Below the pieces are notes generated by a model. That model did not search any database. It was given only the letters and a program-made list of their open reading frames with translations, and had not been told where the DNA came from. Made by a program: the position numbers and the translations under genes. From contig DJYQ01000044.1 in the NCBI GenBank assembly GCA_002450165.1, forward strand, positions 19,337 through 69,006: 49,670 bases of DNA, given 5' to 3'. Source of the DNA: Prevotellaceae bacterium UBA6974. Lineage in GTDB: Bacteria; Bacteroidota; Bacteroidia; Bacteroidales; Bacteroidaceae. Numbering within the stretch: the stretch's first letter is position 1; the number at the start of each line of letters is the position of its first letter. Shown in pieces: positions 17,497 to 25,869 of this stretch.

Positions 17497-19044
17497 ATGA
17501 TTGATATAGTATTAGGACTGACAGTCGGACTCGCCGTCGTTGCCGTATGGTGGGCCGTATGGTACTTCAAAGTAGTACCGCAGAAGAAAAAGAGCATGCA
17601 GGAAGAGGCCCAAAAGGAAGCAGAGGTCATCAAACAGAAGAAAATGCTCGAAGTTAAGGAGAAGTTCCTTTCCAAGAAGAATGAACTAGACAAGGAAGTA
17701 CAACAGCGCAACCAGCAGCTGCAACAGGCAGAGAACCGCAACAAGCAGCGTGAGATGAGCCTTAACCAGCGCCAGGATGAACTGAATCGCCGCAAGCAGG
17801 AAACCGAGAACATGAGGGCTCGCATTGAAACCCAGCAGGCGATGTTGGAGCAAAAGGAAAACGAGTTGAATGCGCGTCAGGCAGACCTGATTAACCAGGA
17901 GCGTACAAAACTGGAAGAAATCAGTGGTCTGAGTGTCGAGGATGCCAAGACCCAACTGATTGAGGGACTCAAAGACGAAGCCCGCACCAATGCACAGGCA
18001 TACATCAACGAGATTATAGATGAGGCTAAGATCAGCGCTAACAAGGAGGCTAAGAAAATCATCATCCAGAGCATACAGCGCGTTGCTACGGAAACTGCAG
18101 TTGAAAACAGCGTAACCGTATTCCATATAGACAATGACGAGGTCAAGGGCCGCATCATCGGACGCGAAGGGCGTAATATCCGGGCTCTGGAACAGGCTAC
18201 AGGCGTTGAAATCGTCGTAGATGACACACCCGAAAGCATTGTTATCAGCGCATTTGATCCAATACGGCGCGAGATATGCCGTCTGGCTCTCCATCAGTTA
18301 GTGGCAGACGGACGAATCCATCCTGCGCGTATCGAAGAAGTTGTTGCCAAAGTCAAGAAACAGGTTGAAGAAGAAGTTCTGGAAACCGGCAAGCGGACAA
18401 CTATTGACTTGGGAATACACGGCCTGCACCCTGAACTGATCAGAATTGTCGGCAAGATGAAATATCGCAGTTCGTATGGCCAGAACCTGTTGCAGCATGC
18501 ACGTGAGACAGCCAATCTATGTGCCGTTATGGCGAGCGAGTTAGGTTTGAATCCCAAGAAGGCAAAGCGTGCAGGCTTGTTGCACGACATAGGCAAGGTT
18601 CCTGACGAGGAGCCGGAAATGCCGCACGCCCTGTATGGTGCAAAACTTGCAGAAAAATATAAGGAAAAGCCAGACATCTGCAATGCTATTGGAGCGCATC
18701 ACGAGGAAATGGAAATGACCTCGCTGATTGCTCCTATCGTTCAGGTATGCGATGCCATAAGCGGTGCCCGCCCAGGCGCACGTCGCGAAATTGTCGAAGC
18801 GTACATCAAACGTCTGAAAGATCTGGAGAACATCGCACTCAGCTACAATGGCGTAACCAAGACGTATGCAATCCAGGCTGGTCGCGAACTGCGTGTAATT
18901 GTTGGTGCCGATCAGATTGACGACAAACAGATTGACAAGCTTTCAAGCGACATCGCAACGCGAATCCAAAACGAAATGACCTATCCAGGTCAGGTAAAGA
19001 TAACGGTAATCCGCGAGACACGCGCGGTTTCCTATGCAAAATAA
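17497..19044 (+). CDS. rny: Ribonuclease Y
   Basis: 515 residues, the usual length. One N-terminal membrane helix (IVLGLTVGLAVVAVWWAVWYF) is followed by a long charged coiled coil (to about residue 200), a KH RNA-binding domain (KGRIIGREGRNIRALEQATGV) and an HD domain with the metal-binding HDIGK motif and IGAHHEE. RNase Y is a membrane-anchored endoribonuclease that starts mRNA decay. The gene is in the zapA operon and is followed after 2 bases by the HAD gene, an order I regard as typical of Bacteroidales. All catalytic motifs are intact. Confidence 0.96.
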   Translation: MIDIVLGLTVGLAVVAVWWAVWYFKVVPQKKKSMQEEAQKEAEVIKQKKMLEVKEKFLSKKNELDKEVQQRNQQLQQAENRNKQREMSLNQRQDELNRRKQETENMRARIETQQAMLEQKENELNARQADLINQERTKLEEISGLSVEDAKTQLIEGLKDEARTNAQAYINEIIDEAKISANKEAKKIIIQSIQRVATETAVENSVTVFHIDNDEVKGRIIGREGRNIRALEQATGVEIVVDDTPESIVISAFDPIRREICRLALHQLVADGRIHPARIEEVVAKVKKQVEEEVLETGKRTTIDLGIHGLHPELIRIVGKMKYRSSYGQNLLQHARETANLCAVMASELGLNPKKAKRAGLLHDIGKVPDEEPEMPHALYGAKLAEKYKEKPDICNAIGAHHEEMEMTSLIAPIVQVCDAISGARPGARREIVEAYIKRLKDLENIALSYNGVTKTYAIQAGRELRVIVGADQIDDKQIDKLSSDIATRIQNEMTYPGQVKITVIRETRAVSYAK

Positions 19045-19046
19045 AT

Positions 19047-19478
19047 ATGATTATAGCAGTAGATTTTGACGGCACCATAGTCACGCACGAATATCCTAAG
19101 ATAGGGCGCGAAATACCATTCGCCATACAGACCTTGAAAATGCTACGCGAGGAAGGGCATCAACTGATTCTCTGGAGCGTGCGTGAGGACGAATTGTTGG
19201 ACGAGGCAGTGGAATGGTGTCGTGAGCGTGGATTGGAATTCTATGCCGTTAACAAGGACTACCCCGAAGAGGAACGTGAGAACAACAATCATTTTTCCCG
19301 CAAGTTGAAGGCTGATGTGTGGATTGATGACCGAAATGTCGGTGGCTTGCCAGATTGGGGAACCATTTACCGCATGATACATGACAACCTCACATACCAA
19401 CAGGTCCTGAACGAAGAAATCAGACCTGATGCAAAGCACAGGAGCAAACTGCCCAAGCGCAAATGGTGGCAGATATAG
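19047..19478 (+). CDS. Small HAD-superfamily hydrolase (BT0820-like)
   Basis: 143 residues. It begins MIIAVDFDGTIV, the HAD nucleophile motif DxDGT, with a following LWSVR (motif II Ser-type position) and KADVWIDDRNVGG (acidic motif IV). There is no cap domain, and the core is about as short as a HAD fold can be; close relatives are annotated as hypothetical HAD phosphatases. The substrate is unknown. It starts 2 bases after rny and ends 34 bases before the export lipoprotein gene. Confidence 0.8.
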   Translation: MIIAVDFDGTIVTHEYPKIGREIPFAIQTLKMLREEGHQLILWSVREDELLDEAVEWCRERGLEFYAVNKDYPEEERENNNHFSRKLKADVWIDDRNVGGLPDWGTIYRMIHDNLTYQQVLNEEIRPDAKHRSKLPKRKWWQI

Positions 19479-19512
19479 CATGTAAAGAATACAAAAACAT
19501 AAAATCAACAAA

Positions 19513-20325
19513 ATGAAAAAATTACAATCTATTATCATTATCCTTTTGGCAACCTTGATGGCTACCAGCTGTGTAAGCAGAAAGAAACTGATTTATTTCC
19601 AAGGTGCAGATTCTCTGTATGTACATGCCCAAAAGATTGCACAACAATACGAGATGCGTCTAAAACCGGCTGACCAGGTTTTGGTCAAGATTACATGTCC
19701 CGATAAAGATTTGCTCACTATTTTCTCACAGGACGTTACCATGGGCTCCAACAGCCAGACAACAAGCACATACAGTAATGGTACATTGAGCAACTCGTAC
19801 GGCTTTACCGTTACCAATGACGGGCATCTGATTCTGCCTGCGGTAGGCAAAGTCTTTGTCAATCACATGACCACTGAGGAAGCAGCACGTGCCATCGAGG
19901 CCCAAGTAAAGGAACTAAATTTAATCAAAGATCCCGAAGTAACCGTAAGACTGATGAATGCGCGCGTAACTGTTGTCGGTGCCGTCCAAGGTCCCAAAGT
20001 TGTCAGCCTGACTAGTGAGCGCAACTCAATTATTGATGTACTGGCACAATGCGGAGACCTGAGCGAAATGTCCCTGCGTAAGAAAATCAAGCTGTTCCGC
20101 GAGAACAATGGCGAACGTATGATGTATGACCTGGACATTACAGATGTCAATATCTTTACAAGTCCAGCCTTCTATGTTCAACAGAACGACCTCATATACA
20201 TCGAGCCCAACAAGAGCCTTGGTGTCAAGAGCAGTTCGTTTTACACATTTCTTGGCGCAGGAGCCAGTATCCTGGGTCTGATATCATCAATCGTCGCCCT
20301 GGTATTTGCAATCAAGAAGAGCTAA
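19513..20325 (+). CDS. wza: Polysaccharide export lipoprotein, Wza/GfcE type
   Basis: 270 residues. Lipoprotein signal with lipobox ATSC at about residues 17-20. The poly-export domain begins MRLKPADQVLVKITCPDKDLL and is followed by an SLBB-type module (VTVVGAVQGPKVVSL) and a C-terminal hydrophobic helix (FLGAGASILGLISSIVALVF). In Bacteroidetes this type forms the outer-membrane conduit working with Wzc, encoded here on the opposite strand. It is the last gene of the operon and is followed by a strong hairpin terminator. Confidence 0.92.
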   Translation: MKKLQSIIIILLATLMATSCVSRKKLIYFQGADSLYVHAQKIAQQYEMRLKPADQVLVKITCPDKDLLTIFSQDVTMGSNSQTTSTYSNGTLSNSYGFTVTNDGHLILPAVGKVFVNHMTTEEAARAIEAQVKELNLIKDPEVTVRLMNARVTVVGAVQGPKVVSLTSERNSIIDVLAQCGDLSEMSLRKKIKLFRENNGERMMYDLDITDVNIFTSPAFYVQQNDLIYIEPNKSLGVKSSSFYTFLGAGASILGLISSIVALVFAIKKS

Positions 20326-20333
20326 ACATTCAG

Positions 20334-20348
20334 CTGGTTGACAACCAG
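20334..20348. repeat. Short perfect dyad between wza and its terminator
   Basis: CTGGTTG-A-CAACCAG is a 7-bp inverted repeat with a one-base centre, 9 bases after the wza stop codon. It may be a protein site or chance. Confidence 0.4.
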
Positions 20349-20369
20349 TTTCCGGCAACGTTACAAAAT

Positions 20370-20409
20370 AAAAGGCAGTCCCAATTTTCGAGGAACTGCC
20401 TTTTGTTTT
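20370..20409 (+). terminator. Bidirectional terminator between wza and yihY
   Basis: AAAAGGCAGT pairs with ACTGCCTTTT around a loop that includes a further CC/GG pair, and the right arm continues into a T-rich run. The A-rich left side lets it work for the convergent yihY gene as well. Confidence 0.85.
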
Positions 20410-20427
20410 GTAATGTAATCTGTATAT

Positions 20428-21714
20428 TCAGACTTCTGCTATCAAATCATCCTTATGTTCATAACGGAGATTGCGAAGGCGTTGCCATTCAGGATTACGG
20501 ATTATCCAATTATCCGAAGCCAGTTCGGTACCGTGCCTGTCCAATTTTGTTATAACCATACCCACCGTAAGACGATGAATATCTATCGCAGGGAGATACA
20601 GCACCTCGGTTCCGGATTCGTTATGAGTAATCGCCAGAACACCAACACTTACCAGTTCGTCCAGCAACTGCTTCACCAAAGCTCCCGGCAGACGCGTAGC
20701 ACGGGTCAGGGCACGATGGCTCATAGGGCTTTTACCCTCTGCAAAACGCCGCGCAACACAATTCACCAGCAAAAGCGAAAGACTGTCCCTGAAGCGACGG
20801 CTCATTCCACGGGTTGAACGTTCAAAAGCATACTCGCTTACAGTCTGGTTTGCATAGGACAACTGGCACCCTATCAGACAAATGTACCAAGTAAACTGCA
20901 GGAATATAAGCAACAACGGAATAGCCGCAAAACTACCGTAAATAGCATTGTATGCTGACAGTTTTATCTGATAGTGGATATAAAAATACTCCAGTCCCTG
21001 AAACAGAATACCCGCAATAATGCCGGGGCCAACACACGCTGTCCAGTGTACATGCGTGTTAGGCATCAGCTTGTAAAGCAGTGTAAATACAATAATGGTG
21101 ATTATAAATGGCGAAATCGTAATCAGGAATTTAATACTGCTGCTCAATATCAAGGAATAGCCAAGCGAATTACTCAGGTTCAGAAGAAAAACACTGATAC
21201 CGCTGGTTATTACCAGCAATAGCGGCAGCAGCAGGAATACCGAAATGTAGTCAGTAACACGTCGGTAAATATTGCGTGAATTGCTGACCTGCCAAATAGT
21301 ATTAAAGGCCGTTTCTATATTAATTGTCAGATTTATCAATGTATAGAACAGCAACAGCAGGCCAACTCCCAAAAAGATTCCGCTCTTGGTATGCTGCAAA
21401 TAGCTCTCCACAAAAGAAAGTACCGAATCCGTCAACTCGGGCGAAAAATTGGCAAGTCCCTCGCGAATACGATTCTCTATAAGTTTATCAAAACCAAAAC
21501 CTCGTGCCATCGCAAAAACAATGGCTAATACCGGGACAGCAGCCAAAGTCGTATTGTAGGTCAATGCAGAAGCGTACGAACCAAGATTATTGGAAATGAA
21601 ATGATCGACCGTAATGTACAACCGCTTGAATATGCGAAGGGCGAAACGCGAAACCGGGGAACATTGCTCCTCGTTCATTCGCCACCAATACTCCATCCTT
21701 TCCTTCAGGCTCAT
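20428..21714 (-). CDS. YihY/BrkB family membrane protein with C-terminal winged-helix-like region
   Basis: About 428 residues from the ATG at 21714 (MSLKERMEYWWRMNEE). The frame is open further upstream to 21783, but that stretch enters the RNase P RNA gene, so the shorter start is chosen. Residues about 30-290 form the six-helix YihY/BrkB domain (SNNLGSYASALTYNTTLAAVPVLA; FTLLYKLMPNTHVHWTACVGPGIIAG). The last ~110 residues look like a winged helix (SHRALTRATRLPGALVKQLLDELVSVGVL). The family was once called RNase BN, but that activity belongs to another protein; function is unknown, possibly transport or envelope stress. Confidence 0.88.
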   Translation of the reverse strand: MSLKERMEYWWRMNEEQCSPVSRFALRIFKRLYITVDHFISNNLGSYASALTYNTTLAAVPVLAIVFAMARGFGFDKLIENRIREGLANFSPELTDSVLSFVESYLQHTKSGIFLGVGLLLLFYTLINLTINIETAFNTIWQVSNSRNIYRRVTDYISVFLLLPLLLVITSGISVFLLNLSNSLGYSLILSSSIKFLITISPFIITIIVFTLLYKLMPNTHVHWTACVGPGIIAGILFQGLEYFYIHYQIKLSAYNAIYGSFAAIPLLLIFLQFTWYICLIGCQLSYANQTVSEYAFERSTRGMSRRFRDSLSLLLVNCVARRFAEGKSPMSHRALTRATRLPGALVKQLLDELVSVGVLAITHNESGTEVLYLPAIDIHRLTVGMVITKLDRHGTELASDNWIIRNPEWQRLRNLRYEHKDDLIAEV

Positions 21715-21753
21715 ACTCAGCACAATAATATTACAACGTCTGCGTAAAAAAAA

Positions 21754-22114
21754 CAGTGGCTCTATAAGCCGGGTTCTGTGCATCCCGCAAAACCGGGACC
21801 GCTTGTCATTTATCTACTACCGATGTCACCATCGGTCTCTATCGTTCTACCCTCCAGCTCGGGCGGGCAGCCCTTTTCCTTACGGAACGCCGGTATACGC
21901 GAACTTTCAACATCCGGAGTGTACAGCACGCATGTCGCCATACGCCTGGTGAGCCCTTACCTCACCTTCTCACCCTTACAGATAACTCTGCGGTTATTTT
22001 CTTCTACACGGACTAACCATTGCTGACTACTACCTGTTAGGTAGCGGATTGCCCTATGTTGCCCGGACTTTCCTCCTGTCTGATTATACAGACCGACGAC
22101 AAGCCGAGCCACTG
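21754..22114 (-). ncRNA. rnpB: RNase P RNA, bacterial type A-like
   Basis: On the minus strand the RNA starts CAGTGGCTCGGC, carries the universal GAGGAAAGTCCGGGC block at about 22057-22075, the AGGGTAGAA-type core and the conserved 3' part ATAAATGAC...CACAGAACCCGGCTTATAGAGCCACT. The two ends pair to form the terminal helix. The RNA is the catalytic part of RNase P, which trims tRNA 5' ends. About 360 bases fits the family. Confidence 0.96.
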
Positions 22115-22130
22115 TTTGTTTTTCTGCGGG

Positions 22131-22138
22131 CAAAATTA
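22131..22138 (-). promoter_or_regulatory. -7 box for rnpB
   Basis: The minus strand reads TAATTTTG, matching TAnnTTTG, 16 bases before the mature 5' end of RNase P RNA. Confidence 0.6.
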
Positions 22139-22222
22139 CGAATAAAGTTTAAAAGAGCCAAAACTATATATATCAAAAGTTAAAACAAGAATACAAATAG
22201 AACAACATATCATATAAATATG

Positions 22223-22230
22223 TACTTTTG
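22223..22230 (+). promoter_or_regulatory. -7 box for the htrA gene
   Basis: TACTTTTG matches TAnnTTTG and lies 32 bases before the ATG at 22263, leaving a leader of about 25 bases. The rest of the 22139-22222 interval is A/T-rich and shows nothing else. Confidence 0.55.
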
Positions 22231-22262
22231 CACTGTCGAATTTTTAAACACCTTTATATAAT

Positions 22263-23666
22263 ATGTTGAAAACAATCAAGATCGTTATGTTGTTCCTGAC
22301 CTTGGCAATCGGTCATGGGACAGTTATGGCAGTTGGATTGGTAGATCTGACACAAGCCGCTGAAAGCAGTGTAAATGCCGTGGTATATATCAAGGTAACA
22401 CAGGCCGGCAAAACACAGACCATCACGTACCAGGATCCTTTTGCCGACTTCTTCGGGGACTTTTTCGGTCGCCAGAGCCAGCCGCAGAAACGCGAGTACA
22501 AGCAACCTGACAAGCACGGTGCAGGAAGCGGAGTAATCATCTCAGCCGACGGCTATATCGTAACAAACAACCATGTAGTAGGCGAAGCTGACGAAATTCT
22601 GGTCAAACTAAACGACAACCGTGAATTCAAGGGCCGCATCATCGGTTGTGACGAGAATACGGACCTTGCCCTTATCAAGATTGACGGCAAAAACCTTCCG
22701 ACAATACCCATAGGCAACAGTGATGACCTGAAAATAGGTCAGTGGGTACTGGCTGTTGGCAATCCTTTCAACCTTACAAGCACGGTAACAGCTGGAATAG
22801 TCTCAGCCAAGGCACGAAGCCTGGGAGCAAACGGCATTGAAAGTTTCATCCAGACAGACGCCGCAATCAACCCCGGCAACAGCGGAGGTGCCCTTGTAAA
22901 CGAAAAGGGAGAACTGGTAGGTATCAATGCAATGCTGTATAGCCAGACAGGCAATTTCAGCGGCTATGGCTTTGCCATCCCGACCACTATAATGAACAAG
23001 GTAGTTGACGACCTCAAGGTATATGGTACCGTACAGCGTGCTGTGCTGGGCGTACAGGGTGGTGACGTAAGCGCACATATTGATGCTGAGAAAGCCAAGG
23101 GAAACGAAATAGACCTGGGTACTGTGAGCGGAGTATGGGTTGAAAAAGTATCTACTGCCTCAGCCGCAGAAGAAGCCGGTTTGGAAAAGGGTGACGTAAT
23201 CATCAAGTTCGACGGCAAGGAAGTACATAAGATGGCAGAGATGCAGGAAGCCATATCACAGCATCGTCCCGGTGACAAGGTAGCAGTAACATGGCTGCGT
23301 GACAAGAAGCAAAAGACCACGACAGTCACACTGCGTAACAGTCAGGGCTCTACCAAGGTAATGAAGGAAGTTGACATGGATCAGCTGGGTGTATCACTGC
23401 GTCAGGTAAATGAAGAGGAGAAAAAACTGATGGAAATCGACTACGGACTGACAGTAAACGCAATACGCAAGGGCAAGATGCAGCAGAATGGCGTGAGCAA
23501 GGGCACAATCATACTGAGTGCCAACGACAAGAAGCTCAAGACCCTGGAAGATTGGGAAGAAGCCGTGAAATCTGCAAACCAAAGCAGCGACCGCACATTG
23601 TGGATTAAAGCACTCTCACCAAGCGGAAGGAAGATAGCATTCGCCATAGAACTGGACGAAAAGTAA
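22263..23666 (+). CDS. htrA: HtrA/DegP-family periplasmic serine protease
   Basis: 467 residues with an N-terminal signal peptide (MLKTIKIVMLFLTLAIGHG). The trypsin-like domain has its full triad: His104 in TNNHVV, Asp134 in NTDLALI, and Ser207 in NPGNSGGAL. A first PDZ domain follows at about 260-355 (SAAEEAGLEKGDVIIKFDGK) and a second, more divergent one at about 365-465. Family members degrade or refold damaged periplasmic proteins. It is monocistronic, with its own promoter box and a strong terminator. Confidence 0.95.
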   Translation: MLKTIKIVMLFLTLAIGHGTVMAVGLVDLTQAAESSVNAVVYIKVTQAGKTQTITYQDPFADFFGDFFGRQSQPQKREYKQPDKHGAGSGVIISADGYIVTNNHVVGEADEILVKLNDNREFKGRIIGCDENTDLALIKIDGKNLPTIPIGNSDDLKIGQWVLAVGNPFNLTSTVTAGIVSAKARSLGANGIESFIQTDAAINPGNSGGALVNEKGELVGINAMLYSQTGNFSGYGFAIPTTIMNKVVDDLKVYGTVQRAVLGVQGGDVSAHIDAEKAKGNEIDLGTVSGVWVEKVSTASAAEEAGLEKGDVIIKFDGKEVHKMAEMQEAISQHRPGDKVAVTWLRDKKQKTTTVTLRNSQGSTKVMKEVDMDQLGVSLRQVNEEEKKLMEIDYGLTVNAIRKGKMQQNGVSKGTIILSANDKKLKTLEDWEEAVKSANQSSDRTLWIKALSPSGRKIAFAIELDEK

Positions 23667-23687
23667 ACACCTAACACATAAAATAAG

Positions 23688-23718
23688 GAAAAGCGCAATG
23701 AAAATTGCGCTTTTCTTT
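23688..23718 (+). terminator. Terminator after htrA
   Basis: GAAAAGCGCAAT pairs perfectly over 12 bp with ATTGCGCTTTTC around a GAAA tetraloop, followed by a short T-rich tail. Confidence 0.88.
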
Positions 23719-23758
23719 ATATCTTTACGCCGCTTTTGTATTTATATAGCATTATAAG

Positions 23759-24175
23759 ATGATCAAGAAAATTGCCATTGTTCTGCTCATAGCCCTTGTA
23801 ACCGCAGGCGCGATAAATGCCAAGCCAAAGAAACGCGTGGTGTATATGTTCGGTCTGAGTGCCAGCTTCACAGACTCCGTCGCATACATAACAGACGTTC
23901 AGCGCATGGATCCCGTATATATCGAATCCAAGACAGGATTTCTGTACGATCGTAGCATCTATTCCCAGCAACTGCAGGTTTTCATGGAAGAGAAAATGGG
24001 ACGGCCCCACACCACATGCACCGTATTCTTCTCCAAGAAAAAAAACAAGTTGGAAAAGAAATACCTGAAGATCATTAAATTCCACAAAAAAAGGAACAGC
24101 CTGAACATACGACAGATGGAGGCAGGCATATTTAAGTTTACTCCAGAAGAATGGACCGAGCATGAAACGATTTAA
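23759..24175 (+). CDS. Secreted hypothetical protein, first gene of the HprK/S26/PqqD operon
   Basis: 138 residues, not recognised. It has a clear signal peptide (KIAIVLLIALVTAGAINA) and a basic mature part: VVYMFGLSASFTDSVAYITDVQRM, then a lysine-rich middle (FFSKKKNKLEKKYLKIIKFHKKR). The gene overlaps the HPr-kinase-like gene by 14 bases. A TATCTTTA sequence at 23720-23727 is a near match to a -7 box. It may be an envelope partner or a substrate of the downstream enzymes; nothing in the sequence decides this. Confidence 0.72.
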   Translation: MIKKIAIVLLIALVTAGAINAKPKKRVVYMFGLSASFTDSVAYITDVQRMDPVYIESKTGFLYDRSIYSQQLQVFMEEKMGRPHTTCTVFFSKKKNKLEKKYLKIIKFHKKRNSLNIRQMEAGIFKFTPEEWTEHETI

Positions 24176-25034
24176 AATAGCAAACCATATCATAGACATC
24201 AAGGCAGATGACTGTGTCGATATACTGCATCTGCTTCCTGGTTTCAAGCCTTTTGAATGGAAAGGTAACGGTGATGCCATACTTACAATAACCGTTTCCA
24301 CAACCTGGGAATGGGAACTGCGCGGCAAGGAAATAGGTCAGTTTGACGTAGGCGGCACAAACCACGGAGTATATCTCAGCGATGACGGAGGATACCAGTT
24401 TGAAGTCAGCGACATAAACGGACACCTATGCTCACGAATGCAGAGCAACAAAGATTTCAGCAAATGCACGGTACGCCTGTACGACGGGACATGGAACCAG
24501 CAGAACTTTGGCCTGAACAACTGCATGATGATGTCGTACGCATTTGCAACAGCCGAATCAGACACCATACTGATGCATTCCAGCGTAATCCGCTGGGACG
24601 GGAGAGCCTATATGATGACCGCACCCAGCGGAACAGGCAAGAGCACACACACACGTCTGTGGTACGACAACATCCCCGGTTGCGACCTGATGAACGACGA
24701 CAACCCAGTAATCCGCATGATAGACGGTATTCCCGTTGCCTTTGGCTCGCCCTGGAGCGGCAAGACACCATGCTATCGCAACGTACAGGCACCTATCGGA
24801 GGAATAGTGCGAATCCGCCAGAAACCCGAAAATAGCATTCGCAAGCTGAAGCCGGTCGAGGCTTTTGCAATGCTCCTGCCAGCCTGCAGCAGCATGAAAT
24901 GGGACGAACGCGTTTACAAGGGAGTGTGCGACAGCGTGACACGCTTTGTAAGCACATGCAACACATGGGAACTGGGATGTCTGCCCAATGCCGAAGCCGC
25001 ACACCTGTGCCACGAAACAATAGCACTCACATGA
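24162..25034 (+). CDS. HPr kinase/PEPCK-like P-loop protein
   Basis: 290 residues. The N-terminal ~135 residues form a beta-rich domain (FKIANHIIDIKADDCVDILHLL opening). The C-terminal part starts LMHSSVIRWDGRAYMMTAPSGTGKST, a P-loop in the HprK style (GTGKST near residue 160), followed by an acidic pair in LMNDDNP and by FGSPWSGKTP, a motif of the orphan HprK-like family. HprK phosphorylates Ser on HPr; relatives in lasso-peptide clusters phosphorylate the precursor peptide. It is coupled by ATGA to the S26-type peptidase gene, followed by a PqqD gene, so a peptide- or protein-modifying role is more likely than sugar control. Confidence 0.8.
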   Translation: MKRFKIANHIIDIKADDCVDILHLLPGFKPFEWKGNGDAILTITVSTTWEWELRGKEIGQFDVGGTNHGVYLSDDGGYQFEVSDINGHLCSRMQSNKDFSKCTVRLYDGTWNQQNFGLNNCMMMSYAFATAESDTILMHSSVIRWDGRAYMMTAPSGTGKSTHTRLWYDNIPGCDLMNDDNPVIRMIDGIPVAFGSPWSGKTPCYRNVQAPIGGIVRIRQKPENSIRKLKPVEAFAMLLPACSSMKWDERVYKGVCDSVTRFVSTCNTWELGCLPNAEAAHLCHETIALT

Positions 25035-25576
25035 GAATCCGGACTATTATACGAAGGATTACAGACGTTGCATTAAAGATTGTACTGTGGCCTATGCACA
25101 TACAGTACAGACATGTAAACGGCACCGTCAGTACGGGTCCCCGAAAGGAAATCCCGAACAACATCCTGTTAGGAGCCGTTCGCGATGCCATACGCGAAGG
25201 GAACAGCGCAACCATCTTGGTCAAGGGATGGAGCATGCGCCCGTTTCTGGAACATCTGCGGGACAAGGTCGTGCTGGATGCACCCAATGAACTCAGCATA
25301 GGCGACGCCGTACTGGCAGAAATCACACCTGGACATTTCGTACTGCACCGAATCATTGAAATGGACGGTGACAAGATAACCCTAATGGGCGACGGAAACC
25401 TTGTTGGCACCGAACACTGCAAAATAAGTGATGTATGCGGAGTGGTAAGACAATACATCCGTCCTACACATACAATCAACGCAGATGACCCCAAACTAAT
25501 CAGGAATATCCAACGATGGCGGAAACTGCTACCCTATCGCAAATATCTGCTGATGATATACCGAGCTATAGTATAA
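25031..25576 (+). CDS. S26B-type (SipW-like) serine peptidase
   Basis: 181 residues from the ATG in the ATGA overlap at 25031; a longer in-frame ORF from 24899 lies in the previous gene and is not homologous. GWSMRP carries the nucleophile Ser68, VLHRII supplies His106 in place of the usual Lys, and MGDGN supplies Asp121. Ser-His-Asp is the arrangement of archaeal/eukaryal-type and SipW-like signal peptidases. No N-terminal membrane anchor of normal length is clear (a weak one at about 11-25). It may cleave a leader from a substrate handled by its HprK-like and PqqD-like neighbours. Confidence 0.78.
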   Translation: MRIRTIIRRITDVALKIVLWPMHIQYRHVNGTVSTGPRKEIPNNILLGAVRDAIREGNSATILVKGWSMRPFLEHLRDKVVLDAPNELSIGDAVLAEITPGHFVLHRIIEMDGDKITLMGDGNLVGTEHCKISDVCGVVRQYIRPTHTINADDPKLIRNIQRWRKLLPYRKYLLMIYRAIV

Positions 25577-25589
25577 CAAATTACAAAAT

Positions 25590-25856
25590 ATGAAAATCAA
25601 GGAAGGATTTCAGTTACGCGAGGTATGCGGCGAGTATGTCATTGTCGCATACGGAATGAAGAACATAGACTTTTCCAAAGTAATCAACCTGAACGAATCT
25701 GCCGCAGATATGTGGAAGGCAGTCGTTGGCAAGGAGTTTACAGTCGAGAATCTGAAGAACGCCCTGCTGGCAAATTATGATGTCAGCGAGGAACAGGCAT
25801 CTGCAGATGCTCAGCGTGTCGCCGCCGAATGGAAGGAAATCGGCTTAATATCGTAA
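25590..25856 (+). CDS. PqqD-like peptide-recognition protein
   Basis: 88 residues, the normal size for PqqD/RRE proteins. INLNESAADMWKAVVGKEFTVENL followed by a helix with NYDVSEEQASADAQRVAAEWKEIGLI fits the winged-helix fold of PqqD, which binds RiPP leader peptides and presents them to modifying enzymes. It starts 13 bases after the peptidase gene. No radical SAM enzyme, cyclase or short precursor gene is next to it. Confidence 0.82.
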   Translation: MKIKEGFQLREVCGEYVIVAYGMKNIDFSKVINLNESAADMWKAVVGKEFTVENLKNALLANYDVSEEQASADAQRVAAEWKEIGLIS

Positions 25857-25869
25857 CACAATTGCAATT

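Noticed and set aside
24457..25026. Alternative-frame ORFs over the HprK-like gene
   Set aside because: Rich in Arg/Cys without motifs; the HprK-like frame has the P-loop and clear homology pattern.
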